Origin: Catenovulum sp. 2E275
Lineage (GTDB): Bacteria > Pseudomonadota > Gammaproteobacteria > Enterobacterales > Alteromonadaceae
NCBI RefSeq assembly: GCF_025515275.1
Contig: NZ_JAOPFU010000011.1
Coordinates: 33,452 to 97,451 of the forward strand
Length of the DNA stretch: 64,000 bases
Direction of reading: 5' to 3'
Part shown: positions 27,061 to 34,810 of the stretch, piece by piece
Layout: every line of letters starts with the position of its first letter
Numbering within the stretch: position 1 is the first letter of the stretch
Program-made: the position numbers and the translations under genes
Notes under the pieces: generated by a model
Seen by the model: the letters and a program-made list of their open reading frames with translations, nothing else
What the model was told of the DNA's origin: nothing
The model's database searches: none

Positions 27061-28191
27061 TTATAAGATAAAATTAGAATTTTTTAAATAATTAAATTTC
27101 TTCACCCTAGCCAGCATCCGCCCCATCAGATATTTGATGCTTTTTAATTTCATAATAAGGGATTGCTTTAATGTTTTTTTAATTATTGAATACAAGTATT
27201 GGCTTTGTACTTGATCTGATAGAGATTTTTTGTACTGGGCATCACCAGCCAGCCAGTCATACACATGGTATCCAAGTTGTGCATATTTTTTCATCATAAA
27301 AAAATGACTCAATAGACCAGGCTTCGATTTATTACAACCATTAATATAATTTACTGCGCCAAGGTAAAAATAAACTCGTTCCCGGTATAAAAAATAATAA
27401 TATATAGCTAAAACCGTATCACCACAGGTTAACTTTACAATATCTATATATTTTTTATTAAAGTTATCAATCAGCAATTGCTTATGGAAATTGACGAAAT
27501 TTGAATTGGTAAATCCGCTATCGTGCCATCGTTGCTTATGGTACTGTGCAGCCTGCTCAAAAAAAAGAATAGCTTCAGATGTATTTGTAGCATGCTGAAC
27601 TTTTAGTTCACCAATAGCTCTTATTTCTTTCATTGCTCTTTTTAATTGGCTGCGGGTATTACGTGAAAACTGTCCTAATAGTTGATTTTCATCAGAATCA
27701 GATGAATTTATAAATCTTGAATAACTGGCCGATGTAATCTTTTTGATACAAGTGTATTGCTCTGCTAAATTCTCCAAAAACTTAATTTGATAAGACATAC
27801 CAACAACAAGTTCTTGTGCATCACTATATTCAAATAATTTAAATAACTCTTCCCATACTAGACTTTTAAATTCAGAAGAGGCGATAACATCATTGCATTC
27901 GATCCATATCTGATCTAACTCTTTATCACCGGAACGATGTAAATACCAGGTTCGCCATTTAATTCCAAGTTTAGCTTGCTCTTTTTCACATATTGCAAAC
28001 GCACCAACCGTATTATCGTCAGATGTAACTTTATAGTATTTAACCCCTTTAAGAGGCAAATTCAGCCACGCTTTGAGCCAAGGTGAAGCAATAAAAAAAG
28101 AGTCATGAGTTACCTCTTGTAGTTCTTCAAGAGCATTCAAAAAATCATCTAATTCTAATTTAATGCTCTTAATCTTACTTTGTATTGGCAC
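27061..28191 (-). CDS. GNAT/CelD-like acetyltransferase (BcsL family)
   Basis: 376 residues. The Acetyltransf_6 core runs from about 165 to 330: SQLKRAMKEI, KQRWHDSGF, YFYLGAVN and a final block LGYHVYDWLAGDAQYKKSLS. This family is related to FemAB and is common in cellulose and EPS loci. The start is GTG and no strong ribosome-binding site precedes it, so the exact start is less sure. It follows PrsT, whose terminator hairpin lies immediately upstream, so it may have its own promoter. Confidence 0.78.
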   Translation of the reverse strand: MPIQSKIKSIKLELDDFLNALEELQEVTHDSFFIASPWLKAWLNLPLKGVKYYKVTSDDNTVGAFAICEKEQAKLGIKWRTWYLHRSGDKELDQIWIECNDVIASSEFKSLVWEELFKLFEYSDAQELVVGMSYQIKFLENLAEQYTCIKKITSASYSRFINSSDSDENQLLGQFSRNTRSQLKRAMKEIRAIGELKVQHATNTSEAILFFEQAAQYHKQRWHDSGFTNSNFVNFHKQLLIDNFNKKYIDIVKLTCGDTVLAIYYYFLYRERVYFYLGAVNYINGCNKSKPGLLSHFFMMKKYAQLGYHVYDWLAGDAQYKKSLSDQVQSQYLYSIIKKTLKQSLIMKLKSIKYLMGRMLARVKKFNYLKNSNFIL

Positions 28192-28246
28192 AGAATGAAC
28201 TCAATTTATTAATTATACTTAACCACTAAAATCCAAAAATGCTAAA

Positions 28247-28290
28247 TTAAAACAATCTTTAATCGATTAATCCGTTAAAGATTGTTTTAA
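28247..28290 (-). terminator. 16-bp perfect hairpin at the end of prsT
   Basis: TTAAAACAATCTTTAA (28247-28262) pairs perfectly with TTAAAGATTGTTTTAA (28275-28290) around a 12-base loop that itself contains the palindrome TTAATCGATTAA. The right arm covers the last codons of prsT. On the minus strand the descending arm ends in TTTTAA, consistent with termination. Confidence 0.7.
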
Positions 28291-31044
28291 TTTTTTTAAT
28301 AACTCTGCAATTTGGGGTTCATCTGATATATCGCTATTTTCAACTTGCTCTACAGCTTCAAGAATCGAAGGTTTATTTCCTGTGGCATTTTTAATAGTTA
28401 AGTAACTAAAAACAATATCTGAATGTGTAGGCGCTAGCTGGTAAGCATTTTCAATTTGCTTTTCTGCAGCTTCAAGCTTCTGATTAGCCATTAAAATATT
28501 TGCATAGGTATCAATAACGACTGGACTTTGAGGCGCTAGTTCAATCGCTTTCTCTATGTATTCTAAAGCTGATTTATATTGCCCTCTTTGATTAAGTAAC
28601 CATGCAAAATTATTATTTGAGATGACATGGTTTGGTGCAAAATTTAAAATTTTTCGATATGCCTCAAATGCTTTATTTTGATCATCTTGCATTTGATCAT
28701 TTGCATAAATTAACCAAACTGTTAACGATTTGGGATTAGCAGTTAAAAACTGTTCAAGGTGATTAAAAGCTAAAGCGACTTGCTGGTTTAAACGAAGACT
28801 TTGATAATAAGACAAAGCGCTAGACTCATCTTGTTTTTTATCATAGTAGTTTTTGAAATATTTTACCGCAACAGAGAATTTACCTTCTAAAATAGCCAAT
28901 TCTCCTGAAAAGCGATCTAATGCAACAAACTCGGGATCAAATGCCTTTAATTCAGAAATATATTTATCTACATTAGCTGTAATTTTATTTTTTAAAAGAA
29001 ACTCAATTAAATAAATTTTAAATCTAAAGTCATTGTCAAAGCGGCTTAATGCTTTTTTAACTATGGATAATCCTTTATCGTACGCTCTGATATGCTCATA
29101 AAATAATACTAACTTAAACCAGCTCTCTTTATTATCTGGAGCTATTTCATTCCACTTAATAAAAAATTCTTCCGCTTTTTTATAGGCTTTGATATTTAAA
29201 TAACTATGAGCGAGTAAAGATAATTCATCAGCCTGTAATGGCTTTTTCTTTGACTCTTGAGTATCTAAAGTTTTAATTAATACATCATAATTTTGTTCAG
29301 CGTAAAGTAATCGTATATATAGAGACTTAATGAGTTGATTATCAGGTTGACTAGAATAGATATTTTTAATTTTATCCAAAGCTTGCGCTGATTTACCTAA
29401 TTGACTCATGCCTTTGTAATAATAAAGGTAACTTTTCGTATAATTAGGATTAAACTTAATGAGATCATCTAAATGTGTTTGCGCCGCATCATTATTCCCA
29501 CTATCTAATGCTCGCTGAGCAAGAAAAATTAGCGCTAATGAATTACCTTCTTTAAGGACTAATGATTGTTCAAAATATATTTGAGCTTGTTTATAGTTAC
29601 CTAATTTTTCGGCGCTATAACCCGCTATATTAAGGGCACCAACACTGCTTTTATCGCTTTCGATCCACTTCTGTGCAAAATTTAATGCTTTAGAATATTC
29701 TTTATTCTCTAGGTAAGCAGCAGCTAAAGCGAATTTACTTTCATCCGGTGCATCAGCTTGCATAGCTGCAGCTTCTAGTTTGTCTATGCTTTTTTCTACA
29801 GAAAACTCAAGCATACCTAACCTGGTAAGCTGTTCCGTAGATAAACCATCTAAGTCAGATAATTTATCTAACATTGATTGTGCGGTTTTTTCATCCCCAC
29901 TCTTTTCAGCCCGAATCCCTGCTTCAATAAATAAACTAGCATCTGATATTGAAACTTTATCTAACGACATTAGGCTTTCAACAGCACTTGTATTATAACC
30001 AAGCTCTAACTGAACTGCAGAATATAGCCTTTTTAATTCAGGTGATAACTGCATTCGCTCATTTAATACAGCCAAATGTTGATAGCTTTGCTCCATATTT
30101 TTCATTCTAAAGGCACATACGCCTGCAATTAACCGGCTCGCCGGATTAGATACACCTGCCTGAATAGCTTTTTCGGCAAACGTTTTAGCATTATCACAGT
30201 CTTTCTGTTGGTAGCGAATCATGGCTTTATATAAATTTAAATAAGCATGATTTGGAAATTGCTTCAAAAGTGGTGTTAAATTCTTTTCTGCTGAGGAAAA
30301 ATCTTGATTCTTGATTTGAGCGTCAATCAAAGATAATTGATAAATCTCGTATTTGGGAATTATTTTATTCAATTGCTCAAATGCTTTAGCTACGTTTTGG
30401 TAATTGCCTTTTAAAGCATGAAGCCTTGCGAATACTTGCAAAAATTCAGCATTATCGCTTCCTAGAGAATAATGACTTTCACTATATTGAGTTGCCTTAT
30501 CGATTTTATTATCGGCTAAAAGCTGTAGCATGGTAAATAAACTAGAGTATGGTTCAGGCATACTTTCTGGTTTGCTTTCTATGATAATATTTTGAGCCGC
30601 TTCAATCTCTTTTAACGCAAATAAATTTAAATAATTATAATATTTAGCTAGGCTTTGTTGCTCTAAAGATAAGTGGGTAAAATCAACTTGCTCTAATACA
30701 TTAAGACTCTGTTGATAACTTTCTGTGTAATAAAGAGATTTAGCAAAATACACTTTCACTTCATCTTCAACCTTCCCGTTGGATAAAGCGCGTTCAAATT
30801 CTTTATTAGCCTCAGAAAATAAGCCTTGTTGAAAATAAATTGAGCCTAATAATACTCTGGCTTGAACATCTTGGGGGGCTTTAGATATTGCATTCTTTAA
30901 TTCTATAACGGCTGTTTGCGTATCACCTTGTTCAAGTGCTGTTTGAGAGTTGTTAATATGATCTTCAAATGTAGTAAGATCTAAACATGCTGAAATAAAA
31001 AAAACACCGCAAAAAACGGTCATTAGCTTAAACGGCTTTACCAT
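28267..31044 (-). CDS. prsT: PEP-CTERM system TPR-repeat lipoprotein PrsT
   Basis: 925 residues. A lipoprotein signal ends FFISAC (lipid Cys20), and the rest is a long run of tetratricopeptide repeats (for example GDTQTAVIELKNAISKAP and KSALEYIEKAIELAPQSP). Length, signal and repeat layout match PrsT (TIGR02917), an outer-membrane or periplasmic partner of exosortase EPS systems, thought to help assemble or export the polymer. It is monocistronic by position: a terminator precedes its promoter region and another covers its 3' end. Confidence 0.88.
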   Translation of the reverse strand: MVKPFKLMTVFCGVFFISACLDLTTFEDHINNSQTALEQGDTQTAVIELKNAISKAPQDVQARVLLGSIYFQQGLFSEANKEFERALSNGKVEDEVKVYFAKSLYYTESYQQSLNVLEQVDFTHLSLEQQSLAKYYNYLNLFALKEIEAAQNIIIESKPESMPEPYSSLFTMLQLLADNKIDKATQYSESHYSLGSDNAEFLQVFARLHALKGNYQNVAKAFEQLNKIIPKYEIYQLSLIDAQIKNQDFSSAEKNLTPLLKQFPNHAYLNLYKAMIRYQQKDCDNAKTFAEKAIQAGVSNPASRLIAGVCAFRMKNMEQSYQHLAVLNERMQLSPELKRLYSAVQLELGYNTSAVESLMSLDKVSISDASLFIEAGIRAEKSGDEKTAQSMLDKLSDLDGLSTEQLTRLGMLEFSVEKSIDKLEAAAMQADAPDESKFALAAAYLENKEYSKALNFAQKWIESDKSSVGALNIAGYSAEKLGNYKQAQIYFEQSLVLKEGNSLALIFLAQRALDSGNNDAAQTHLDDLIKFNPNYTKSYLYYYKGMSQLGKSAQALDKIKNIYSSQPDNQLIKSLYIRLLYAEQNYDVLIKTLDTQESKKKPLQADELSLLAHSYLNIKAYKKAEEFFIKWNEIAPDNKESWFKLVLFYEHIRAYDKGLSIVKKALSRFDNDFRFKIYLIEFLLKNKITANVDKYISELKAFDPEFVALDRFSGELAILEGKFSVAVKYFKNYYDKKQDESSALSYYQSLRLNQQVALAFNHLEQFLTANPKSLTVWLIYANDQMQDDQNKAFEAYRKILNFAPNHVISNNNFAWLLNQRGQYKSALEYIEKAIELAPQSPVVIDTYANILMANQKLEAAEKQIENAYQLAPTHSDIVFSYLTIKNATGNKPSILEAVEQVENSDISDEPQIAELLKKLKQSLTD

Positions 31045-31080
31045 ACGTTTCCACTTCGTTGTTAAATTTCCTATACGTGA

Positions 31081-31092
31081 TAGGTTAACCTA
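31081..31092. promoter_or_regulatory. Perfect 12-bp palindrome upstream of prsT
   Basis: TAGGTTAACCTA lies 37-48 bases ahead of the prsT ATG, inside the short region that must hold its promoter. It could be an operator. No sigma-54 element of correct spacing was found here. Confidence 0.35.
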
Positions 31093-31130
31093 GGCTTGGT
31101 GTAACAGCAAGTGTGAGCCGTTGTAAATAA

Positions 31131-31160
31131 AAAAAAACCCTCAATTTGAGGGTTTTTTTA
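31131..31160 (-). terminator. Rho-independent terminator of the first PEP-CTERM gene
   Basis: ACCCTCAA and TTGAGGGT form an 8-bp stem, flanked by A7 on one side and T7 on the other, directly after the stop codon of 31162-32169. It can work on both strands. Confidence 0.88.
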
Positions 31161-31161
31161 T

Positions 31162-32169
31162 TTAGCTTTTTTTATCTCGTTTCATTAAACCAAGAAGTAA
31201 TAAACCAAAACCAAATATTGCAATATTTGCAGGTTCAGGAACACCTACAGCTCTAATAGCAAATTGCGCATCTAAGTAATTAAAATTGTTTTCAGCGGTA
31301 ACTAAACCAAATGTAGTGCCACTAGGCGTTGAAACAACATCTAACCCACTAATCCGAGTAATAATTTCATAATCAGTATGATATCCAGCAGCAACAAGCC
31401 CTGTTAAATCTAAACTAACAGTAAAATCAATAAAATCAGCTCCAAAACTCGAAATTGAAGCCAATGCTGGATCTAAGGTTACAATAAAAGCATCATCCGG
31501 TGCATAATCCCAAATACTTGTTGCATCAGCATAAGTTTCATTGAAAATAACATCTATACCTAATTCAATTAGATCCAGTTCACCAGTTAGTAGATCTGTA
31601 CTATATAACTTTAGACCGTCCAAAATTTTAACATTGGTTAGAGATGGAGAACCTGTTGGTAAATTACTATGAGTTAATTGAGTCCCCTGATTCCACATCA
31701 ATGAACCAACACTTGTTGAAGCACTACCTTCAACTCTTGAAGTATCATTCCCACCAGAATCAGTAAATGATAAACAACTTGGGCCATCACCCCAACAGGC
31801 TTCATCAATTAAAGTTCCAGTAGATAGAATTGAAGAGCCGATAGAGTGACCCGAAGCACCAGCTGTAACACCTGTATGCGATTCTCCGGCGACATAACCT
31901 GTACTACCTAAATCATAATACAGCCCATCACTCGAGTTAAGAACCCAATTATTACTATTAGTAGGAGATCCAGCCCCTGTGGGAGCTAAAGGATCAAGGG
32001 TCGAAGGATCTAATGTTGAGTGTACGCCAGGACTAACTTCCACTTCAGTCCCAGTGACAAGATCAGTAAATCCTGCTTCGTTGATATACTGCCAATTTGA
32101 TATTAAAGTTGCGGCATGTGAGGTCATAGTAGAACAGCTAATGACTAATGCCAGTGCGAGCTTTTTCAT
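31162..32169 (-). CDS. THxN-type PEP-CTERM sorted surface protein (paralog A)
   Basis: 335 residues from the ATG at 32169, which has a strong GGAGGTG seven bases upstream; the frame extends further but that part lies in the leader. Signal peptide 1-19, then a secreted domain with CWGDGPSC, the motif LTHSN (T-H-x-N), PDDAFIVTLDP and DFIDFTVSLDL. The C-terminus is a PEP-CTERM sorting tail: VPEP, hydrophobic helix FGFGLLLLGLM and basic KRDKK. It would be cleaved and anchored by an exosortase. It is about 60 percent like the next gene by eye. A sigma-54 element and PrsR-type box lie upstream. Confidence 0.85.
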   Translation of the reverse strand: MKKLALALVISCSTMTSHAATLISNWQYINEAGFTDLVTGTEVEVSPGVHSTLDPSTLDPLAPTGAGSPTNSNNWVLNSSDGLYYDLGSTGYVAGESHTGVTAGASGHSIGSSILSTGTLIDEACWGDGPSCLSFTDSGGNDTSRVEGSASTSVGSLMWNQGTQLTHSNLPTGSPSLTNVKILDGLKLYSTDLLTGELDLIELGIDVIFNETYADATSIWDYAPDDAFIVTLDPALASISSFGADFIDFTVSLDLTGLVAAGYHTDYEIITRISGLDVVSTPSGTTFGLVTAENNFNYLDAQFAIRAVGVPEPANIAIFGFGLLLLGLMKRDKKS

Positions 32170-32215
32170 GTTTTCACCTCCAAGTAAAAAAACCCAAAGT
32201 GGGTATTTTTTAACC

Positions 32216-32233
32216 ATGCATATCTCAAACCAA
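32216..32233 (-). promoter_or_regulatory. Sigma-54-like promoter of PEP-CTERM gene A
   Basis: Read on the minus strand, TTGGTTTGAGATATGCAT keeps the invariant GG and GC at the required spacing (12 bases first G to first G), and the -12 part ATGCAT is good. The -24 half is weak (TGGTTT instead of TGGCAC). The -12 element is about 50 bases from the ATG, nearly the same as in paralog B. Confidence 0.5.
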
Positions 32234-32292
32234 CTTAAAATACGATAAATATCAAATAGATAAATAAATAAAAATTAGAAGACGGCTTATCT

Positions 32293-32311
32293 TGTAAAAA
32301 AAACAGACAGC
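32293..32311 (-). promoter_or_regulatory. Candidate PrsR binding box, gene A
   Basis: Minus-strand GCTGTCTGTTTTTTTTACA shares TGTC and the TTTnTTTACA end with the two better boxes (33673-33691 and 41380-41398). It starts 74 bases upstream of the -12 G; the others are at 76. Confidence 0.45.
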
Positions 32312-32337
32312 TATACATAAGATATTTTCTACGGGTA

Positions 32338-32379
32338 TTTTCAATCCCTCGTTGTAGGAACGTAAATACGGGTTGAAAA
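32338..32379. repeat. Nested hairpin of unknown function
   Basis: TTTTCAATCCC (32338-32348) pairs with GGGTTGAAAA (32370-32379) with one bulge, and inside it CGTT (32350-32353) pairs with AACG (32359-32362). CCCTCGTTG and GAACGTAAA from this element recur as a contiguous block at 45018-45035 on the other strand. Confidence 0.4.
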
Positions 32380-32478
32380 AGATTATTTATTCCTAATTGT
32401 AGATAATTTTACTTAAGCAATTCTTATATAACACTTGGGTTAATTAAAGCATGTGGAAGAGTATCAAAGTCACAAAAT

Positions 32479-32503
32479 AAAAAAGCTGGCAAAGCCAGCT
32501 TTT
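32479..32503 (-). terminator. Rho-independent terminator of the second PEP-CTERM gene
   Basis: AAAAGCTGGC and GCCAGCTTTT form a 10-bp stem with a 3-base loop, 28 bases after the stop codon. A and T tracts are part of the stem, so it can act in both directions. Confidence 0.85.
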
Positions 32504-32530
32504 AAAGGGAGAGGGATATAATGAGAGGCG

Positions 32531-33550
32531 TTATTTTTTATAACGACGAACACCTGCCAAGCCTAATAAACCTAAACCAAATACAGCTAATGAACCTGGC
32601 TCTGGAACCCCTACAGCACGAAGAGCAAATTGAGCATCAAGGAAGTTAATACCGTTTTCAGGGGTAATTAAACCAAACGTATTTCCACCAGGGATAGAAA
32701 CAACATCTAAGCCACTAATTCGAGTAATAACTTCATATTGAGTATGCGCATTAGCATCAACAGTTAGTCCTGTTAAATCTAATTGAACAGTAAACTCAAT
32801 AAAATCAGGACCAAAGCTGGTAATAGGAGACAATACAGGATCTAAAGTTACGATAAATGCATCATCTGGTGTGTATGGCCATAAAGTTCGAGCATCAGCA
32901 AATGTTTCATTGAAGATAACATCAATACCAAGCTCAATTAAAGGTAACTCACCACCAATAATTTCACTACTATATAATTTTAAACCGTCAATAATATCAA
33001 TTGAAGTTAATGAAGGTGCACCTGTTGGTAGGTTTTTATGGACCATTTGAGTACCTTGGTTCCAATTCACACCACCATTAGAATCAACCGTTAAAGAGCC
33101 TTCAACACGAGATGTATCATCCCCAGCTTCATTTTCAAACGCCAAACAGCTTGGACCTGAACCCCAGCAAATTTCATCAATCAAACTACCTGTTGACAAA
33201 ATAGATGTACCAACAGATTCACCAGAAGCGCCTGCTGTAGCACCTGAATCAGATGTTCCTGCAGTATAACCAGCACGACCTAAATTATAGTTAAGGCCAT
33301 CTTCAGGGTTAAATACGTTATTGGTATAAGGTGTAGCTCGACCAGTTGGATCAAGAGGTAATAAAGTATTTGGGTCTAACGTTGTATTCTCACCAGTAGT
33401 AGGGTCTACAACTGAATTACCAGTTGTCGCATTGATAAACCCTGCTTCATTTATATATGTCCAGTCCTTGATTACAGTTCCAGCACTTGCAACAGTGCTT
33501 GAAGCGCCTAACATTATTGCAATTGTTAATTTAGTTAAGTTTTTCATCAT
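32531..33550 (-). CDS. THxN-type PEP-CTERM sorted surface protein (paralog B)
   Basis: 339 residues. Signal peptide to about residue 23 (ASA); the secreted domain parallels paralog A block by block: EICWGSGPSC, MVHKNLPTGAPSL (T-H-x-N site here as V-H-K-N), WPYTPDDAFIVTLDP and DFIEFTVQLDL. Tail VPEPGSLAVFGLGLLGLAGVRRYKK is a textbook PEP-CTERM signal. Two adjacent ATG codons are possible; GGAAA precedes them. It has the best sigma-54 promoter of the window and a PrsR-type box. With paralog A it is a tandem duplication. The mature function is unknown; such proteins are usually matrix or surface proteins. Confidence 0.88.
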   Translation of the reverse strand: MMKNLTKLTIAIMLGASSTVASAGTVIKDWTYINEAGFINATTGNSVVDPTTGENTTLDPNTLLPLDPTGRATPYTNNVFNPEDGLNYNLGRAGYTAGTSDSGATAGASGESVGTSILSTGSLIDEICWGSGPSCLAFENEAGDDTSRVEGSLTVDSNGGVNWNQGTQMVHKNLPTGAPSLTSIDIIDGLKLYSSEIIGGELPLIELGIDVIFNETFADARTLWPYTPDDAFIVTLDPVLSPITSFGPDFIEFTVQLDLTGLTVDANAHTQYEVITRISGLDVVSIPGGNTFGLITPENGINFLDAQFALRAVGVPEPGSLAVFGLGLLGLAGVRRYKK

Positions 33551-33594
33551 TATTTCCTTTTATAGAGCTAAAGTGCAGTTCTTTCATAAGAATA

Positions 33595-33610
33595 TACAAT
33601 TTGTGTGCCA
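33595..33610 (-). promoter_or_regulatory. Sigma-54 promoter of PEP-CTERM gene B
   Basis: The minus strand reads TGGCAC-ACAAA-TTGTA, a perfect -24 element and a -12 element with one change (TTGTA for TTGCA), at exact N5 spacing. The -12 G is 47 bases from the first ATG. Confidence 0.75.
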
Positions 33611-33672
33611 AACAAAAATAAACAATAAAAATCAATAATTTAAATTAACATAAAAAAATACTAAAATATAAA

Positions 33673-33691
33673 TGTAAAGAAATTAGACACT
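33673..33691 (-). promoter_or_regulatory. Candidate PrsR binding box, gene B
   Basis: Minus-strand AGTGTCTAATTTCTTTACA matches the box at 41380-41398 at 17 of 19 positions. Both start exactly 76 bases upstream of the -12 G of their sigma-54 promoter, the usual place for an enhancer site. Confidence 0.65.
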
Positions 33692-33840
33692 GCTGAAAAG
33701 CCAATTTATCTAATTAATATTAAGGTATACTCGTAAGCCTAGCTTCAACCGTAGGTAAAAATAGATAAATTAATATACTCAAATAAGAGCAATTCAATTT
33801 AAGGTGTTAAAAAGGGTATTTTGTCTTTTGAAGTGGATAT

Positions 33841-33872
33841 TTTCTTACTAACAGTAAATTGTCAGTAAGAAA
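33841..33872. terminator. Hairpin downstream of the ThiF gene
   Basis: TTTCTTACT (33841-33849) pairs with AGTAAGAAA (33864-33872), and inside ACA with TGT. It lies about 60 bases after the stop of the ThiF-family gene. No strong T tract follows on the minus strand, so it is a weak terminator or a processing or stabilising hairpin. Confidence 0.45.
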
Positions 33873-33930
33873 AAAGTTGATTTTTAAGAAATAGAACTCC
33901 TGTAGTTCTCTCCTATTGAAGCCTAAATGT

Positions 33931-34785
33931 TTACTTTAAAACTATCTTTTTAGCAATATTAAACATTAACCATTGAATAGGGTTGCGATTTCCACCAGGA
34001 CGCCATGTTTTAACCAACTTATTTTTGTAAGCATCGAAGTGGATCCCCCTGGGAGCTTTAACAACATCACCCCGGCCTAACAATAGTTTAAGAACATAAG
34101 AAGCGGCAGCTCCACCACACAGCTTAACTCCCATTGGGAGAGATGGTGCTTTTTGAGCAATAAAATCACTGGTAGAAGGATCTACTAGGTAACTTCGTTG
34201 AATTAAGGACGGTGTTAAACCGATTAAAAATTTAACTAATTGCTCATTTTCATTTTTGCAATCTTCAAATCTAAAATAACTTTCATAGTCCATACTGTCT
34301 GGTGTAAAGCACAGCAGTGCTACTCCCATTCCGATAGGGGCTGCAACAACAACTGGGATACTTTTTTCATAACATTTTTTGTATACTAGTTTTCTAGCTT
34401 GTAAAGCAAAATAATCTAAACTATCGACATATACATCAACACCATCCAGAAACTCATCTACATTGTGTTCAAAAATACCTTCTGGAAAACTTTTAATTTC
34501 AGCTTCGGGGTTGATATCCTTAGCAACCTCTTCCATGACTTCAACTTTCGGACGGCCAATCGTAGACATAAATGCTCCAGCCTGACGATTAAAATTATGC
34601 ACTTCATATTCATCAAAATCTGATATATGAAATTTACCAACGCCTAGACGAGCTAAAGTCACTATATGCTCACTACCAACTCCACCAGCACCTGCAGTTG
34701 CAACTTTTTTATCTTTTAAGCTAAGCTGTTCTTCACGAGTCAACCACCCAATATTTCTCGAAAAAGCATCATTATAATTAAACAT
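33931..34785 (-). CDS. ThiF/MoeB/HesA (E1-like) family adenylyltransferase
   Basis: 284 residues. The Rossmann nucleotide site is AGAGGVGSEH (31-40), followed by DFDEYEVHNFNRQ (56-68) with the arginine expected in E1-like adenylation sites, and RPKVEVM. The family activates the C-terminal carboxylate of a partner with ATP. The CxxC zinc pairs of MoeB/ThiF are absent, and no ubiquitin-like or ThiS-like partner is encoded nearby. It is the last gene of the YdcF-patatin-acyltransferase operon, 25 bases after the acyltransferase stop. A role in modifying a carboxyl group in the PEP-CTERM system is inference. Confidence 0.8.
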   Translation of the reverse strand: MFNYNDAFSRNIGWLTREEQLSLKDKKVATAGAGGVGSEHIVTLARLGVGKFHISDFDEYEVHNFNRQAGAFMSTIGRPKVEVMEEVAKDINPEAEIKSFPEGIFEHNVDEFLDGVDVYVDSLDYFALQARKLVYKKCYEKSIPVVVAAPIGMGVALLCFTPDSMDYESYFRFEDCKNENEQLVKFLIGLTPSLIQRSYLVDPSTSDFIAQKAPSLPMGVKLCGGAAASYVLKLLLGRGDVVKAPRGIHFDAYKNKLVKTWRPGGNRNPIQWLMFNIAKKIVLK

Positions 34786-34810
34786 TGAAAACCCTTAATA
34801 TGTATATTTA

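Larger units (their letters stand above)
32170..32478. other. Regulatory leader and upstream region of PEP-CTERM gene A
   Basis: It contains, in order away from the gene, GGAGGTG, a small hairpin (ACCCA/TGGGT, 32192-32204) next to A and T tracts, a sigma-54-like element (32216-32233), a PrsR-type box (32293-32311), and a nested hairpin (32338-32379). No additional gene is seen. Confidence 0.55.
33551..33930. other. Upstream region of PEP-CTERM gene B and 3' flank of the ThiF operon
   Basis: It holds the sigma-54 promoter (33595-33610), the PrsR-type box (33673-33691), a hairpin at 33841-33872 and a small stem GAACT/AGTTC near 33896. No gene is visible in the 380 bases. Confidence 0.55.

Noticed and set aside
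31045..31130. Sigma-54-like CGGCTC...TTGCT upstream of prsT
   Set aside because: GG and GC are separated by one base too few, so it does not meet the strict -24/-12 spacing.
31122..31140. TGTAAATAAA resembling the PrsR box
   Set aside because: It lacks the GACA part and is simply the A tract flanking the terminator.
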